A stretch of DNA of 64,000 nucleotides from Rathayibacter caricis DSM 15933 (lineage in GTDB: Bacteria; Actinomycetota; Actinomycetes; Actinomycetales; Microbacteriaceae): assembly GCF_003044275.1 (NCBI RefSeq), contig NZ_PZPL01000001.1:1550001-1614000 (forward strand), given 5' to 3'. The notes below the pieces were generated by a model. That model searched no databases. It had not been told where the DNA came from and worked only from the letters and a program-made list of their open reading frames with translations. Within the stretch, counting starts at the first letter, position 1. Each line of letters begins with the position of its first letter. A program made the translations under genes and the position numbers. This document shows, piece after piece, positions 16,869-25,581 of this stretch.

Positions 16869-16874
16869 ATTATG
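16869..16874 (-). promoter_or_regulatory. -10 element of the 101-residue gene, leaderless
   Basis: Minus-strand CATAAT is followed by six bases (gcgcct) and the ATG. It is the most AT-rich -10 in the window; no clear -35. Confidence 0.5.
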
Positions 16875-16966
16875 GCGCAAGCTCGCCTCACGAGGCGAGA
16901 CCGGCTCCGCGACTCCGGCCGGTCGGCCGGTGGGAGGACCGCCGCTCGGCTGCCGCGCTACGAGGA

Positions 16967-18154
16967 TCAGACCGGGCCGGATCCCCGCGCGATAGGCGTC
17001 GACTCGGAGTTGTGCCCGGCGCTCGTCGAGACCGCGTCGAGCACACGCTGCACGTCGAGCGCATCGTCGAACGTCGGAGCCACCGGGGTGCCGCCCGCGA
17101 TCGCCTCGACCAGGTCGACGACCTGGTGCGTGAAGAGGTGCTCGTAGCCGATGCCGTGCCCGGTGGGCCACCACGCCTCCATGTACGGGTGCGCGGGCTC
17201 GGTCACCTGGATGCGCCGGAACCCCTGCGCCTCGTCGGCGTCGCGCGCGTCGTAGTACTCGAGCTCGTTCATCCGCTCGAAGTCGAACGCGATCGAGCCG
17301 GTCTCGCCGTTGATCTCGATGCGATTGGCGTTGCGGCGGCCGGTCGCGACGCGGGTCGCCTCGAAGACGCCGAGGGCGCCTCCCTCGAACGCCGCCGTGA
17401 ACGCGACCGCGTCGTCGACCGTGACCGGTCCTCGCTCCGCCCCCTCCTCGGCGCGCCCGCCGAGCCCCGACTGCTCGGCCAGCACCGGGCGCTCGGTCGT
17501 GAAGGTGCGCAGCACCGCCGAGACGGAGGAGATCCGCCGGCCGGTCAGCCACTGCGCCGTGTCGATGCTGTGCGCGCCGATGTCGCCCAGCGCGCCCGAT
17601 CCTGCCCGGTCCTTCTGCAGGCGCCAGGTCAGCGGCGCCTCGGAGTCGCGCAGCCAGTCCTGCAGGTACTGCGCGCGGACGTGGCGGATCGCCCCGAGCC
17701 GCCCCTCGTCGACGAAGCGCTTGGCGAGGGCGAGCGCGGGAGTGCGGCGGTAGCTGAATCCGCACATCGCGACGCGGTCGGAGGCGCGCACGGCGGCCGC
17801 CATCCGCTCGGCCTCCTCGACGGAATTGGCGAGCGGCTTCTCGCAGAGCACGTGCTTGCCCGCCTCGAGAGCCGCGATCGCGATCTCGGCGTGCGTGTCT
17901 CCGGGGGTGCAGATGTCGATCAGGTCGATGTCGTCGCGCTCGATCACCGCCCGCCAGTCGGTCGAGGACTCGCTCCAGCCGAGGACCTCCGCCCGCTCGC
18001 GGGTCGTCTCGGGGTTGCTCCCCACGAGCACCGCGAGCTCAGGCTCCAGCGGCAGGGGGAAGAAGCGGGCGGCGGTGCGCCAGGCGTGCGAGTGGGTCCT
18101 GCCCATGAAAGCGGTCCCCACGAGTGCCACCCGCAGTGCTCGGTCGTTCGACAT
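16967..18154 (-). CDS. Gfo/Idh/MocA-family oxidoreductase
   Basis: The 395-residue NAD(P)-dependent sugar or cyclitol dehydrogenase has an N-terminal Rossmann fold (VALVGTAFMGRTHSHAW), the IDICTPGDTHAEIAIAALEAGK segment and the family signature CEKPLANSVEEAE with catalytic Lys. The C-terminal domain contains DIGAHSIDTAQWLTG. The substrate is unknown. ATG 18154 is chosen because a GAGGACGAGG ribosome site lies just upstream. It is divergent from the acetyltransferase gene at 18285. Confidence 0.88.
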   Translation of the reverse strand: MSNDRALRVALVGTAFMGRTHSHAWRTAARFFPLPLEPELAVLVGSNPETTRERAEVLGWSESSTDWRAVIERDDIDLIDICTPGDTHAEIAIAALEAGKHVLCEKPLANSVEEAERMAAAVRASDRVAMCGFSYRRTPALALAKRFVDEGRLGAIRHVRAQYLQDWLRDSEAPLTWRLQKDRAGSGALGDIGAHSIDTAQWLTGRRISSVSAVLRTFTTERPVLAEQSGLGGRAEEGAERGPVTVDDAVAFTAAFEGGALGVFEATRVATGRRNANRIEINGETGSIAFDFERMNELEYYDARDADEAQGFRRIQVTEPAHPYMEAWWPTGHGIGYEHLFTHQVVDLVEAIAGGTPVAPTFDDALDVQRVLDAVSTSAGHNSESTPIARGSGPV

Positions 18155-18284
18155 CCTCGTCCTCTCGTCGGCGCTCCCGACCCTGCCACGGGACGGGGTC
18201 GGAGGGCTACCACCCGCCGCCGGGCCTTCCCGCACGCCTGACGTCCGTGCCCCCCGCTACGGTGAAGCCCGAACGGAGGCGCCC

Positions 18285-18755
18285 ATGACCTGGCAGCTCG
18301 AGACGATCCCCTACGACCATCCCGACGCGGATGCACTCCGCGCCGCCCAGCGCATCGAGCTCGACGAGCGCTACGGCAGCACCGACCACGAGCCCGGCGT
18401 GCCTCCCTCGGCCGCCGATGTCCCCGTGTTCGTCGTGGCCCGCGACGCCGGCGGCACGGCACGGGCCTGCGGTGGCCTCCGTCCGCTGGCCGACTCGGTC
18501 CTCGGCCCCGGAGTGATCGAGGTCAAGCGGATGTTCGTGGACCCGTCGGCGCGCGGGTCCGGCGTCGCGACCCTCGTCCTCCGCCGGCTCGAGCAGCTCG
18601 CGGCGGGGCTCGGAGCGACGCGACTCGTCCTCGAGACCGGCACCCGGCAGCCGGACGCGGTCCGCTTCTACGAGCGCGAGGGCTACACGTCCGTCCCGCT
18701 CTTCGGCGCCTACATCGGCGGCGAGTGGTCGCTCTGCTTCTCTCGCGACCTCTGA
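18285..18755 (+). CDS. GNAT-family N-acetyltransferase
   Basis: The 156-residue protein has the GNAT acetyl-CoA-binding motif A (EVKRMFVDPSARGSGVATLV) and motif B (TRLVLETGTRQPDAVRFYER). It transfers an acetyl group from acetyl-CoA to an amine; the acceptor is unknown. A GGAGG site lies seven bases before the ATG. It ends at a bidirectional terminator facing the surface-protein gene. Confidence 0.88.
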   Translation: MTWQLETIPYDHPDADALRAAQRIELDERYGSTDHEPGVPPSAADVPVFVVARDAGGTARACGGLRPLADSVLGPGVIEVKRMFVDPSARGSGVATLVLRRLEQLAAGLGATRLVLETGTRQPDAVRFYEREGYTSVPLFGAYIGGEWSLCFSRDL

Positions 18756-18791
18756 ACGCTGCGCCTCGAGCGGCGCGCACCGATGGAACGA

Positions 18792-18823
18792 CGGAGGGGC
18801 GCCCCTCTCGGGACGCCCCTCCG
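18792..18823. terminator. bidirectional terminator
   Basis: A perfect 10-bp stem (cggaggggcg / cgcccctccg) with a 12-base loop lies between the ends of the convergent acetyltransferase and surface-protein genes. Confidence 0.75.
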
Positions 18824-18838
18824 GTGCTGCCGTGACCG

Positions 18839-20329
18839 CTAGGCGCGGCGGCGGCGCGTGATCATCAGCGCGAGTCCGCCGAGGATCCCGAACGCCGCGA
18901 GGGCGAGGGGAGCCGAGGGCGAGACGCCGGTCGCGGCGAGGACGGGCCGACCTGCCGTGACTCCGGAGCCCGCGCCGCTGCCCGCGCGAGCCGCCGCCTC
19001 GGCCGCCGAGCAGTCGACCGGGTCGGACACGGACCGGCCGTAGTCGTACTCCGCGGTGGCGGTGCGACCGCTGGTCGTGCCCAGCGCGACGACGCAGTAG
19101 ATCTCGGGCTCCGGGTCGGCGAGCGGGTACTCGCCCAGCGCGATCAGGCTCCAGCCGACCGTGTCCACGGTGTAATCGAGACGGGTGCCGCCGTCGACGA
19201 GGCGCTGGCGAGTGCCGTCGAGGGAGTGGATGCTCACCGAGACGCGCTCGCCCGCGGTGAAGCCGAAGACGGCTCCACCGCTCGTTCGCTCGACGTCGGG
19301 GGCGGAGGGCTCGAGCGGCGCCCGCACCGGCCAGATCCTGATGCCCGGCTTGTCGGGGACCTGCACGAGCGAGGCGGAGACGGTGCGCCCGCTGGACGCC
19401 CCCACGCCCGTCACCGTGAACGTGCCGAACTGGTCGACCATCGTGCTCTCGTCCAGCAGGAAGGACGTTTCACCGTAGAGGGCGGAGCCAGGGACGTCGT
19501 TAGCGATCGTCGTGACGGAGCCGTCGGGCGCGGTCAGGGTCGTCGTGACGTCCTCATCCCGGTCGAAGCCTCTCAGCAGGGCGGCGATGCCGAAGACCCG
19601 GAAGGCTGCGACGTTCACATCTGAGCCGAGCTGGAACGGCGAGCCGTCCTCGGCGAGGACGAAGGACACCGCCGGGTCGGGCTGCGTGATCGTCAGCACC
19701 ACCGCGTTCGAGGTGAGCTGCACCCCGGCCGCGTCCGTGGCCGAGGCCACGACGGTGATCTGCTCGCCGGGGCGGGGGAGGTGCGGGTAGAGGCTGAAGC
19801 CGCCGTCCAGAGCCCCGGGGAACCAGTCGTCCAGCACGACCTCGCCGTTGGCGGACGAGACGACGGTCGTGCGGGCCTCCGGGGTCGGGCCGTCCATCAG
19901 CGCGACGACGACGGAGGAGCCCGGGGCGAATCCGGAGCCGACGACGTCGAGGCCGTCGCCCCAGCCGGTCGAGCGGTCGCCGATGATGCCGGCGCCCGCG
20001 ACGAAGTCGGTGCGGGGCAGAGTGAGGACCGGGGCCACAGCCACCGGCGCCTCGCTGGGCGCGGGCGGTGCGGTGACGGGCGCCTCGGTGGCGATCGGTG
20101 CGGCGACCGGCTCGGCCGTCGCCTCCGGCGTGCTCGTCGGCTCCGGATCGCTCGTGTCGACCGGGGTCGGCGTGGGCTCGAGCGCCGGCGCGACCGCGGT
20201 CGGCGTCGCCTCGGAGGCGGGCGCCTCGAGGATCTCGGTGGCCCCCGCCGCACTCGGGAACGCGAGCGCTCCCAGCAGTGCGGCGGTCGTGATGACGGAG
20301 GCCGTGCGGCCCCCTCGCGCTGTACGCAC
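18839..20329 (-). CDS. LAxTG-anchored surface protein
   Basis: The 496-residue secreted protein has a signal peptide (about residues 1-30, ending AAGATE) and a Pro/Thr/Glu-rich stalk (residues ~30-100). Beta-rich domains follow, with VVGSGFAPGSSVVVALMDG resembling Ig-like surface repeats. The C-terminus is a sortase signal: LAATG (464-468), a hydrophobic segment and RRRRA. LAxTG is the motif of class E sortases, so the protein is predicted to be linked to peptidoglycan. No sortase is in the window. The GTG start has an AGGAA-type site. Function is unknown, perhaps adhesion. Confidence 0.85.
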   Translation of the reverse strand: MRTARGGRTASVITTAALLGALAFPSAAGATEILEAPASEATPTAVAPALEPTPTPVDTSDPEPTSTPEATAEPVAAPIATEAPVTAPPAPSEAPVAVAPVLTLPRTDFVAGAGIIGDRSTGWGDGLDVVGSGFAPGSSVVVALMDGPTPEARTTVVSSANGEVVLDDWFPGALDGGFSLYPHLPRPGEQITVVASATDAAGVQLTSNAVVLTITQPDPAVSFVLAEDGSPFQLGSDVNVAAFRVFGIAALLRGFDRDEDVTTTLTAPDGSVTTIANDVPGSALYGETSFLLDESTMVDQFGTFTVTGVGASSGRTVSASLVQVPDKPGIRIWPVRAPLEPSAPDVERTSGGAVFGFTAGERVSVSIHSLDGTRQRLVDGGTRLDYTVDTVGWSLIALGEYPLADPEPEIYCVVALGTTSGRTATAEYDYGRSVSDPVDCSAAEAAARAGSGAGSGVTAGRPVLAATGVSPSAPLALAAFGILGGLALMITRRRRA

Positions 20330-20506
20330 GATTCCTGCTTCCTCCGGGGCGCAGTGCGCTCTCCCGGCTTCCCCATGGATCCGGGGGCGATGCGCCCCCT
20401 GGTGCTGATCCTGGCGGAGAGGAGGGTCGCGACACGACGTCCCGACACAACGAACGCATCACGGAATCCGGCGGCCGGAGGAGACCCCGGCCGCCGGCCG
20501 TCGGCG

Positions 20507-21406
20507 TCAGCCCTCGAGCGGCAGCAGGATGCCCTTCACCGTCTCGTCGGTCGCCAGGAACTCCTGCACCGCCGGGTCCTGGAACGCCTGCACGAGCTTC
20601 TGGATGTTCTCGGTGTCGGCGTAGCGGGAGCCGATCGTGAGCTGCCCGGCGAAGTCGTCGGGAGCGGTCGGCGCGAAGATCTGCTTCTCGATCGGGATGT
20701 CGGCGGCGAGGTAGTACTCGGTGTAGCCGACGGCCGCGTCGAGGTCCGGCAGCGCGCGCGACTGGGCCGCGAAGTCGAGCAGGGTGAACTTCAGGTTCTT
20801 GGGGTTCGAGGCGATGTCGTCCTGCGTCGCCGTGCCGGGCTCGGTGCCGGGCTTCAGCTCGATCAGCCCCGCGCTCTGCAGCAGCCAGAGGCCCTGGGCC
20901 TCGTTCGCCGGGTCGGAGTAGAGCGAGATCGTGCCGCCGTCGGGGATCTCGGACACGTCGCCGTACTTGTCGCTCCAGAGTCCGAAGCCCCAGCGGAACA
21001 CCGGAGTCGCCGCCTCCTCCTCGAAGTCGGGGTTCGACTCGAGCACCTGCCCGAGCCAGAGCTTGTGCTGGTAGACGGTCGCCGCCACCTCGCCCTCGCT
21101 GACGGCGCGGTTGATGGTGTTGCTGTCCGAGAGGCCCTTGAACTCCACCTCGATGCCGTACTTCGGCGCGACCTCGTCGGCGACGAACTGCACGAGCGCC
21201 TGCTCCGACGCGTTGCCCTCGGCGGTCGCGACGTAGAGCGTCGCTCCCTCGGTCTCGTTCGCCGAGACGGCGGGGGAGAGGATCGGGACGACGATCGCCG
21301 CGCCGACGCCGAGTGCGACGACCGCGCCTCCGGCGATCCACGGCCAGCGGCGCTTCTTCTTCAGCTCGAAGCCGAGGCTGTCGGGGGTGTCGTTCTGCGT
21401 GGGCAT
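20507..21406 (-). CDS. metQ: methionine-binding protein MetQ (system 2), membrane-anchored
   Basis: The 299-residue NlpA/MetQ-family protein has the motifs VEFKGLSDSNTINRAVSEGE, AATVYQHKLWLGQVL and ISLYSDPANEAQGLWLLQSAG. Unlike MetQ of system 1 it has no lipobox: residues 17-20 are KKRR, then comes one hydrophobic segment to about residue 48, so it is held by an N-terminal transmembrane anchor or cleaved. It is last in the metN-metI-metQ operon. A GGAAGG site precedes the ATG. Substrate may be methionine or another small ligand. Confidence 0.88.
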   Translation of the reverse strand: MPTQNDTPDSLGFELKKKRRWPWIAGGAVVALGVGAAIVVPILSPAVSANETEGATLYVATAEGNASEQALVQFVADEVAPKYGIEVEFKGLSDSNTINRAVSEGEVAATVYQHKLWLGQVLESNPDFEEEAATPVFRWGFGLWSDKYGDVSEIPDGGTISLYSDPANEAQGLWLLQSAGLIELKPGTEPGTATQDDIASNPKNLKFTLLDFAAQSRALPDLDAAVGYTEYYLAADIPIEKQIFAPTAPDDFAGQLTIGSRYADTENIQKLVQAFQDPAVQEFLATDETVKGILLPLEG

Positions 21407-21508
21407 GAGAGGCCTTCCGGAGTGCGCGCGCCGGGTTCCGGGCGCGCGAGAGGGACGCCGCGGGGGGAGGCCGGGCGAGGGGTGGGGGAGAAGAAGAGGG
21501 GGGCGGTC

Positions 21509-22231
21509 TCAGACCGCGACGGCGACGCGCTCGGACCGCCGGGTGCGCGAGGCGCTCGGCGTCGTGGCGCGCACGAGGGCGTCGCCGGTGAGCTGCACGA
21601 GCGCGACCGTGGCGACGAGGATCACGATCGTCGCGAGCATCACCGTGTTGTCGAAGCGCTGGTAGCCGTAGGTGACGGCCACGTAGCCGATGCCGCCGGC
21701 TCCGATCGTGCCCGCGATGGCCGAGTACTCGATCATCGCGATCGTGTTGATGGTCAGGCCGCCGATGATCTGCGGCACGGCCTCGCTGAGCTGCGCCGAG
21801 CGGATGACCTGCAGTCGCGACGCTCCGGAGGCGCGGGCCACGCGGGTCAGCGCGATCGGCACGCTCCGCAGCGCGTTCTCGACGATGCGGGTGAAGAACG
21901 CGATGCCCGCGATCGACATCGGCACGACGGCCGCGGCGATGCCGATGTTGGTCCCGGTGATCAGCCGGGTGAACGGCATGATCGAGGCCATCAGGATCAG
22001 GAACGGCAGCGAGCGGCCGATGCTGATCACCCAGCTCAGCGTCTGGTGGGCGGCGCGGTTCTCGAACAGCCCGCCGGGCGCCAGGTTGTGGACGGCGGCT
22101 CCCAGGGGGATGCCGACGAGCACGACGATCGTCATCACGATGCCGACCATGATCAGGGTCTCGCCGAGTGCCGGCAGCACCAGCGCCGGGATCTCGGCGA
22201 TCGGGACGCGGTTGTCGAGGTGCAGGCTCAT
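21509..22231 (-). CDS. metI: methionine ABC transporter permease MetI (system 2)
   Basis: The 240-residue permease has the EAA loop (ALTRVARASGASRLQVIRSAQLSEAVPQII, non-consecutive hydrophobic segments on both sides) and the MetI ending GTIGAGGIGYVAVTYGYQRF. The ATG overlaps the MetN stop (ATGA). About 100 bases separate it from the downstream metQ. Confidence 0.9.
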   Translation of the reverse strand: MSLHLDNRVPIAEIPALVLPALGETLIMVGIVMTIVVLVGIPLGAAVHNLAPGGLFENRAAHQTLSWVISIGRSLPFLILMASIMPFTRLITGTNIGIAAAVVPMSIAGIAFFTRIVENALRSVPIALTRVARASGASRLQVIRSAQLSEAVPQIIGGLTINTIAMIEYSAIAGTIGAGGIGYVAVTYGYQRFDNTVMLATIVILVATVALVQLTGDALVRATTPSASRTRRSERVAVAV

Positions 22232-23253
22232 GCGGCGATCTCCTCGGTGAGCTCGAGCGGGGCGGAGTCGAGGCGGGCGGGGGCCGGGCGGACCGACAGG
22301 CCCAGCGCTCCGGCGGCGTCGACGAGGCGGCGCTCGTCGACGGGTCCGAGCGCGATCGTGGCGTGGCCGACGGCCCGGCCGGCGACCGTCTCGATGGCGG
22401 CGCCGAGGAGCGACACCGGTCCGACCGTCTCGCCCAGGCGGACGATCCAGTCGGCCGGCACGTCGGAGCGCGCGTAGCCGAGCACCCACTCGGTGAGCCC
22501 GGGGGCCGGAGTCGCGGCCGGGCGCAGCGGATTGAGCGCGAGGCCCAGCGGCGAGGAGGCGTCGCGGAGCAGGTCGACGAGTCGTCCCGACTCCACGATG
22601 CGGCCGTGATCGAGCAGGGCGGCCGAGTCGGCGACCTGCCGCACCGTCTCCATCTCGTGCGTGATGAAGAGGATCGACAGGCCGAGGTCGTCGCGCAGCT
22701 CCTTGAGGAGGGTCGTGATCGCGGTCGTCGACGCGGGGTCGAGCCCTGAGGTGGCCTCGTCCGAGAGCAGCACGCTGGGGCGCAGGGCCAGGGCCCGGGC
22801 GATGCCGACGCGCTGGCGCTGACCGCCCGACAGCTGGTGCGGGTAGTGCCGGGCGCGCTCGGTGAGTCCGACGCGGTCGAGCAGCTCGGCGACGCGGCGC
22901 TTGGTCTCGGCGGGGGTCACTCCGAGGTACTCGAGCGGCAGCGCGACGTTCTGGGCCGCGGTGCGGCGGCTGAAGAGGCCGTCGGACTGGAAGACGGTGC
23001 CGATACGGCGGCGCGCGACGCGCAGCTCCTGCTCGGACAGCTGCGAGAGCGCATCGCCGTTCACGACGACCGAGCCGGAGGTGGGGCGCTCGAGGAGGTT
23101 CACGCACGCGGCGAGCGTGCTCTTCCCGGCGCCACTCGGGCCGACGACGGCGAAGATCTCGCCCGTCGCGACCGAGAAGTCGAGGCGGTCGAGCACGGTG
23201 ACGGCGGCGTCGCCGTGTCCGTAGACCTTCGTGAGCTGCTCGAGGCGGATCAT
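22228..23253 (-). CDS. metN: methionine ABC transporter ATPase MetN (system 2)
   Basis: The 341-residue ATPase carries Walker A GPSGAGKS, LSGGQRQR and LLSDEATSGLDPAS, then a C-terminal NIL-like domain (about residues 255-330). ATG 23253 with a GAAGGACAGG site upstream was chosen; a longer frame would add 36 residues with no support. This copy differs clearly from system 1 MetN, so it is not a recent duplicate. Confidence 0.9.
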   Translation of the reverse strand: MIRLEQLTKVYGHGDAAVTVLDRLDFSVATGEIFAVVGPSGAGKSTLAACVNLLERPTSGSVVVNGDALSQLSEQELRVARRRIGTVFQSDGLFSRRTAAQNVALPLEYLGVTPAETKRRVAELLDRVGLTERARHYPHQLSGGQRQRVGIARALALRPSVLLSDEATSGLDPASTTAITTLLKELRDDLGLSILFITHEMETVRQVADSAALLDHGRIVESGRLVDLLRDASSPLGLALNPLRPAATPAPGLTEWVLGYARSDVPADWIVRLGETVGPVSLLGAAIETVAGRAVGHATIALGPVDERRLVDAAGALGLSVRPAPARLDSAPLELTEEIAA

Positions 23254-23392
23254 GCCTGCTGTCCTTCCGGGACGGGGCGGAGCGGGCGCCGTCGGCGCAC
23301 GGGGACGATGATGGAGCATCGCCGCCGTCCCGCATCGGCCGCGTGACGTCCGCCGTAACACTCCGCCCGCGCTGGCCCCTGGAAGGGAGGCG

Positions 23393-24175
23393 TCAGTACA
23401 CGAACCAGCGCAGCCAGTCGCGGTTGTGGGCGTGCACGAGGGCCAGGAAGACCACGAGGTCGAAGAGCAGGTGCACGCAGATCACGTAGGTCAGCGACTT
23501 CGTCTTCGAGAAGATCCAGCCCTGCAGCAGCGCGAACGGGATCGTGAACGCCGGAGCCCACTCGCGGTAGCCGAGCTCCCAGAGGAACGACACGAACACG
23601 ACCGCCTGCAGCACGTTCGCCCACCACATCGGCAGGTGGCGGCGCAGCACCGCGAAGACGACGCAGATGAAGAACAGCTCGTCCCAGATGCCGACGAAGC
23701 CGACTCCGACGAAGAGGCGCGCGACCTCGTCCGGAGCGTGGATGGCGGGCCAGTTCAGGTAGGCGCCCGAGCGGATGAAGTAGAACGGCAGCAGGATCCA
23801 GCCGAGCACGAGCACGGCGGGCAGGTACGACTTCTCGAGCGGCGTCCACTTCTGCCCGGTGCGCAGCGGGAAGCGAATGATCGACCGCTTCGTGCCGTAG
23901 CGGTCGATCGCCCAGGGCACGGCGACGGCCGCGGACAGCACGGCGCCCATCAGGGCCATGTTCGGGTAGTCGAGGTTCGCCTCGACCGAGATCGTGCTGA
24001 CGATCACGAGCCCGGCGGCGATCAGCGACAGGTCCACCGCGAGGACGCGGTCGATCGCGAGGGCCAGGAGCAGGCTCGCGCCGAGCACGAGGTAGCCCGC
24101 GAGCGGGAGGCGGAGTCCGAAGAGGAGGACGGCCGAGACGGAGATCCCGGCGGCCGGGGCGAGAGCGGGAGGCAC
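23393..24175 (-). CDS. CPBP-type intramembrane protease-like protein
   Basis: The 260-residue protein has about seven hydrophobic segments. Toward the C-terminus it shows GIWDELFFICVVFAVLRR (compare the EExxxR motif of CPBP/Abi proteases), WELGYREW, and CVHLLFDLVVFLAL with His and Asp in the usual third motif. The first glutamate pair is DE rather than EE, so activity is uncertain. GTG 24175 is chosen because TACCCT lies six bases upstream and no Shine-Dalgarno sequence is present; a longer frame would run into the divergent gene. Confidence 0.7.
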   Translation of the reverse strand: MPPALAPAAGISVSAVLLFGLRLPLAGYLVLGASLLLALAIDRVLAVDLSLIAAGLVIVSTISVEANLDYPNMALMGAVLSAAVAVPWAIDRYGTKRSIIRFPLRTGQKWTPLEKSYLPAVLVLGWILLPFYFIRSGAYLNWPAIHAPDEVARLFVGVGFVGIWDELFFICVVFAVLRRHLPMWWANVLQAVVFVSFLWELGYREWAPAFTIPFALLQGWIFSKTKSLTYVICVHLLFDLVVFLALVHAHNRDWLRWFVY

Positions 24176-24181
24176 GGCTTC

Positions 24182-24187
24182 AGGGTA
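24182..24187 (-). promoter_or_regulatory. -10 element of the CPBP-type gene, leaderless
   Basis: Minus-strand TACCCT, six bases (gaagcc), then GTG. Confidence 0.45.
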
Positions 24188-24259
24188 GGCGCGCGGCGTC
24201 TCGCGCCAGCATCGGGCTTGCCGGTCGGGCGCGGTTGAATCGCTCTCCGAGGAGGACCG

Positions 24260-24481
24260 ATGACCGTCACCGCCCACCGCTGGATGCACGGCTGGGAGCT
24301 CCGGATCGACGGCGAGACCGCGACCCAGGTCGACTCACTCGACAGAGTCGCTCAGCAGGTGCGCGATTACCTCGACACCGTCGAGCCCGGGACCGATCAC
24401 AGCCGGTGGGAGGTCGTGATCGACGCGGCGAGCAGCGACGTCGAGTCGAGCGGCAGCGTCTCCCACTCCGTCGACGGCTGA
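24260..24481 (+). CDS. small conserved-looking hypothetical protein
   Basis: The 73-residue acidic protein (TVTAHRWMHGWELRIDGE, then VDSLDRVAQQVRDYLDTVEP) has a compact beta-beta-alpha look reminiscent of HicB-type antitoxin folds, but I do not recognise a defined family and no toxin gene is adjacent. The ATG has a strong CGAGGAGGACC ribosome site, which argues that it is a real gene. It is divergent from the CPBP-type gene and convergent with the beta-lactamase. Confidence 0.7.
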   Translation: MTVTAHRWMHGWELRIDGETATQVDSLDRVAQQVRDYLDTVEPGTDHSRWEVVIDAASSDVESSGSVSHSVDG

Positions 24482-24505
24482 CACGGCGGGCTCACGCACT
24501 CCGCG

Positions 24506-25483
24506 TCAGCGGAGCGCCTCCAGCGCGACGGACGCGGCGCGGGCGACGAGGGCGTCGTCGTACGGGAGCGACGGGTCGCTGCGCTCGGTCAGCACGGCGA
24601 TCACGATCGGAGCCGCATCTGGGCGCTCGACGACCGCGAGGTCGTTCCGGAGACCGCCCGCGCCGCCGGACTTGTCGAGGACGCTCCAGCCGTCGGGAGC
24701 ACCCGCGCGCACGAGCGCGTCGCCCGTCGCGTTGCCGCTCATCCAGTCGCGCAGCTGGGCACGGTCGACCGGATGGAGGGCGTCGCCCAGGAGGAGCGCG
24801 CGCAGGTCGGCCGCGAGCGACCGCGCGGTGCCGGTGTCGAGACCCTCCGGTGAGACCCGGTTCAGCTCGGGCTCGATCCGGTCGATGCGCGTGACGTCGT
24901 CGCCGAGTGCGCGGAGCGCCTCCTGCAGTCCGGCCGGCCCGCCGAGCTCCTGCAGCACGACGTTGTGAGCGGTGTTGTCGCTGAGGCGGACCGCGGCCTC
25001 GGCCACTTCGCCGAGCGGCAGGCCCGTCGCCGTGGCGGGCCCGGTGACGGGGGAGTGATCGACCACGTCGCTCCAGGTGACGACCCGCTCGAGATCCGCA
25101 GGCTCGGTGCGGGCGAGCAGCGCGCCCGCGGCCAGGGCCTTGATCGCGGAGGCGAAGCGGAACTGCTCGTCGGCGCGGTGCTCGACGGTGCGCTCGTCCT
25201 CGGTGTCGACCGCGACGAGCCCGATCCGGGCGTCGTACTCGGCCTCGAGGGCGGCGAGGGCGGTCTCGACCGCGGCGGCGTCGACGTCCGGGGTGCCGGG
25301 CGGAGTCGTCGCGGGAGGGCTGGTCGCGGTCACACCCGGAGTGCCCGCTCCAGCGACGCCCGGATCCGCGTCATCGGAAGCGCACGCCGCGAGTGCGAGC
25401 ACCAGCACGAGTGCGCCACCGAGCCCGCGGAGCGCGGCCGGGACAGGACTGCGTGGAAGGAGGTGATCCGAGGTCGTGGGCAC
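24506..25483 (-). CDS. class A beta-lactamase, lipoprotein
   Basis: The 325-residue serine beta-lactamase has a lipoprotein signal peptide (LALAAC, C34), a Thr/Pro-rich linker (residues ~48-65), and all class A motifs: S112-x-x-K115 (FASAIK), SDN 168-170, E204 in EPELN and KSG 271-273. It would hydrolyse beta-lactams at the outer face of the membrane, or act as a related peptidase; spectrum cannot be inferred. The GTG start has TAGCCT seven bases upstream and no Shine-Dalgarno sequence. Confidence 0.88.
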   Translation of the reverse strand: MPTTSDHLLPRSPVPAALRGLGGALVLVLALAACASDDADPGVAGAGTPGVTATSPPATTPPGTPDVDAAAVETALAALEAEYDARIGLVAVDTEDERTVEHRADEQFRFASAIKALAAGALLARTEPADLERVVTWSDVVDHSPVTGPATATGLPLGEVAEAAVRLSDNTAHNVVLQELGGPAGLQEALRALGDDVTRIDRIEPELNRVSPEGLDTGTARSLAADLRALLLGDALHPVDRAQLRDWMSGNATGDALVRAGAPDGWSVLDKSGGAGGLRNDLAVVERPDAAPIVIAVLTERSDPSLPYDDALVARAASVALEALR

Positions 25484-25490
25484 GGAGGAG

Positions 25491-25496
25491 AGGCTA
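25491..25496 (-). promoter_or_regulatory. -10 element of the beta-lactamase gene, leaderless
   Basis: Minus-strand TAGCCT is followed by seven bases (ctcctcc) and the GTG. Confidence 0.4.
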
Positions 25497-25581
25497 CGGC
25501 GCAGCACCGGCACCGCGCCGTGCCGGGGAACTCCCTGGCGCTCGCTAGAGCACGCCTCGGGCGGGAGGGCATGCTGGAGGG

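Noticed and set aside
25457..25476. On the plus strand a perfect extended Shine-Dalgarno (aaggaggtgatcc) precedes a GTG at 25476 with a long open frame; on the minus strand it equals the 3' end of 16S rRNA.
   Set aside because: The frame is a shadow over the siderophore-interacting protein and other genes with no protein-like composition. The match encodes Ser-Asp-His-Leu-Leu in the beta-lactamase signal region, and no other 16S sequence flanks it.
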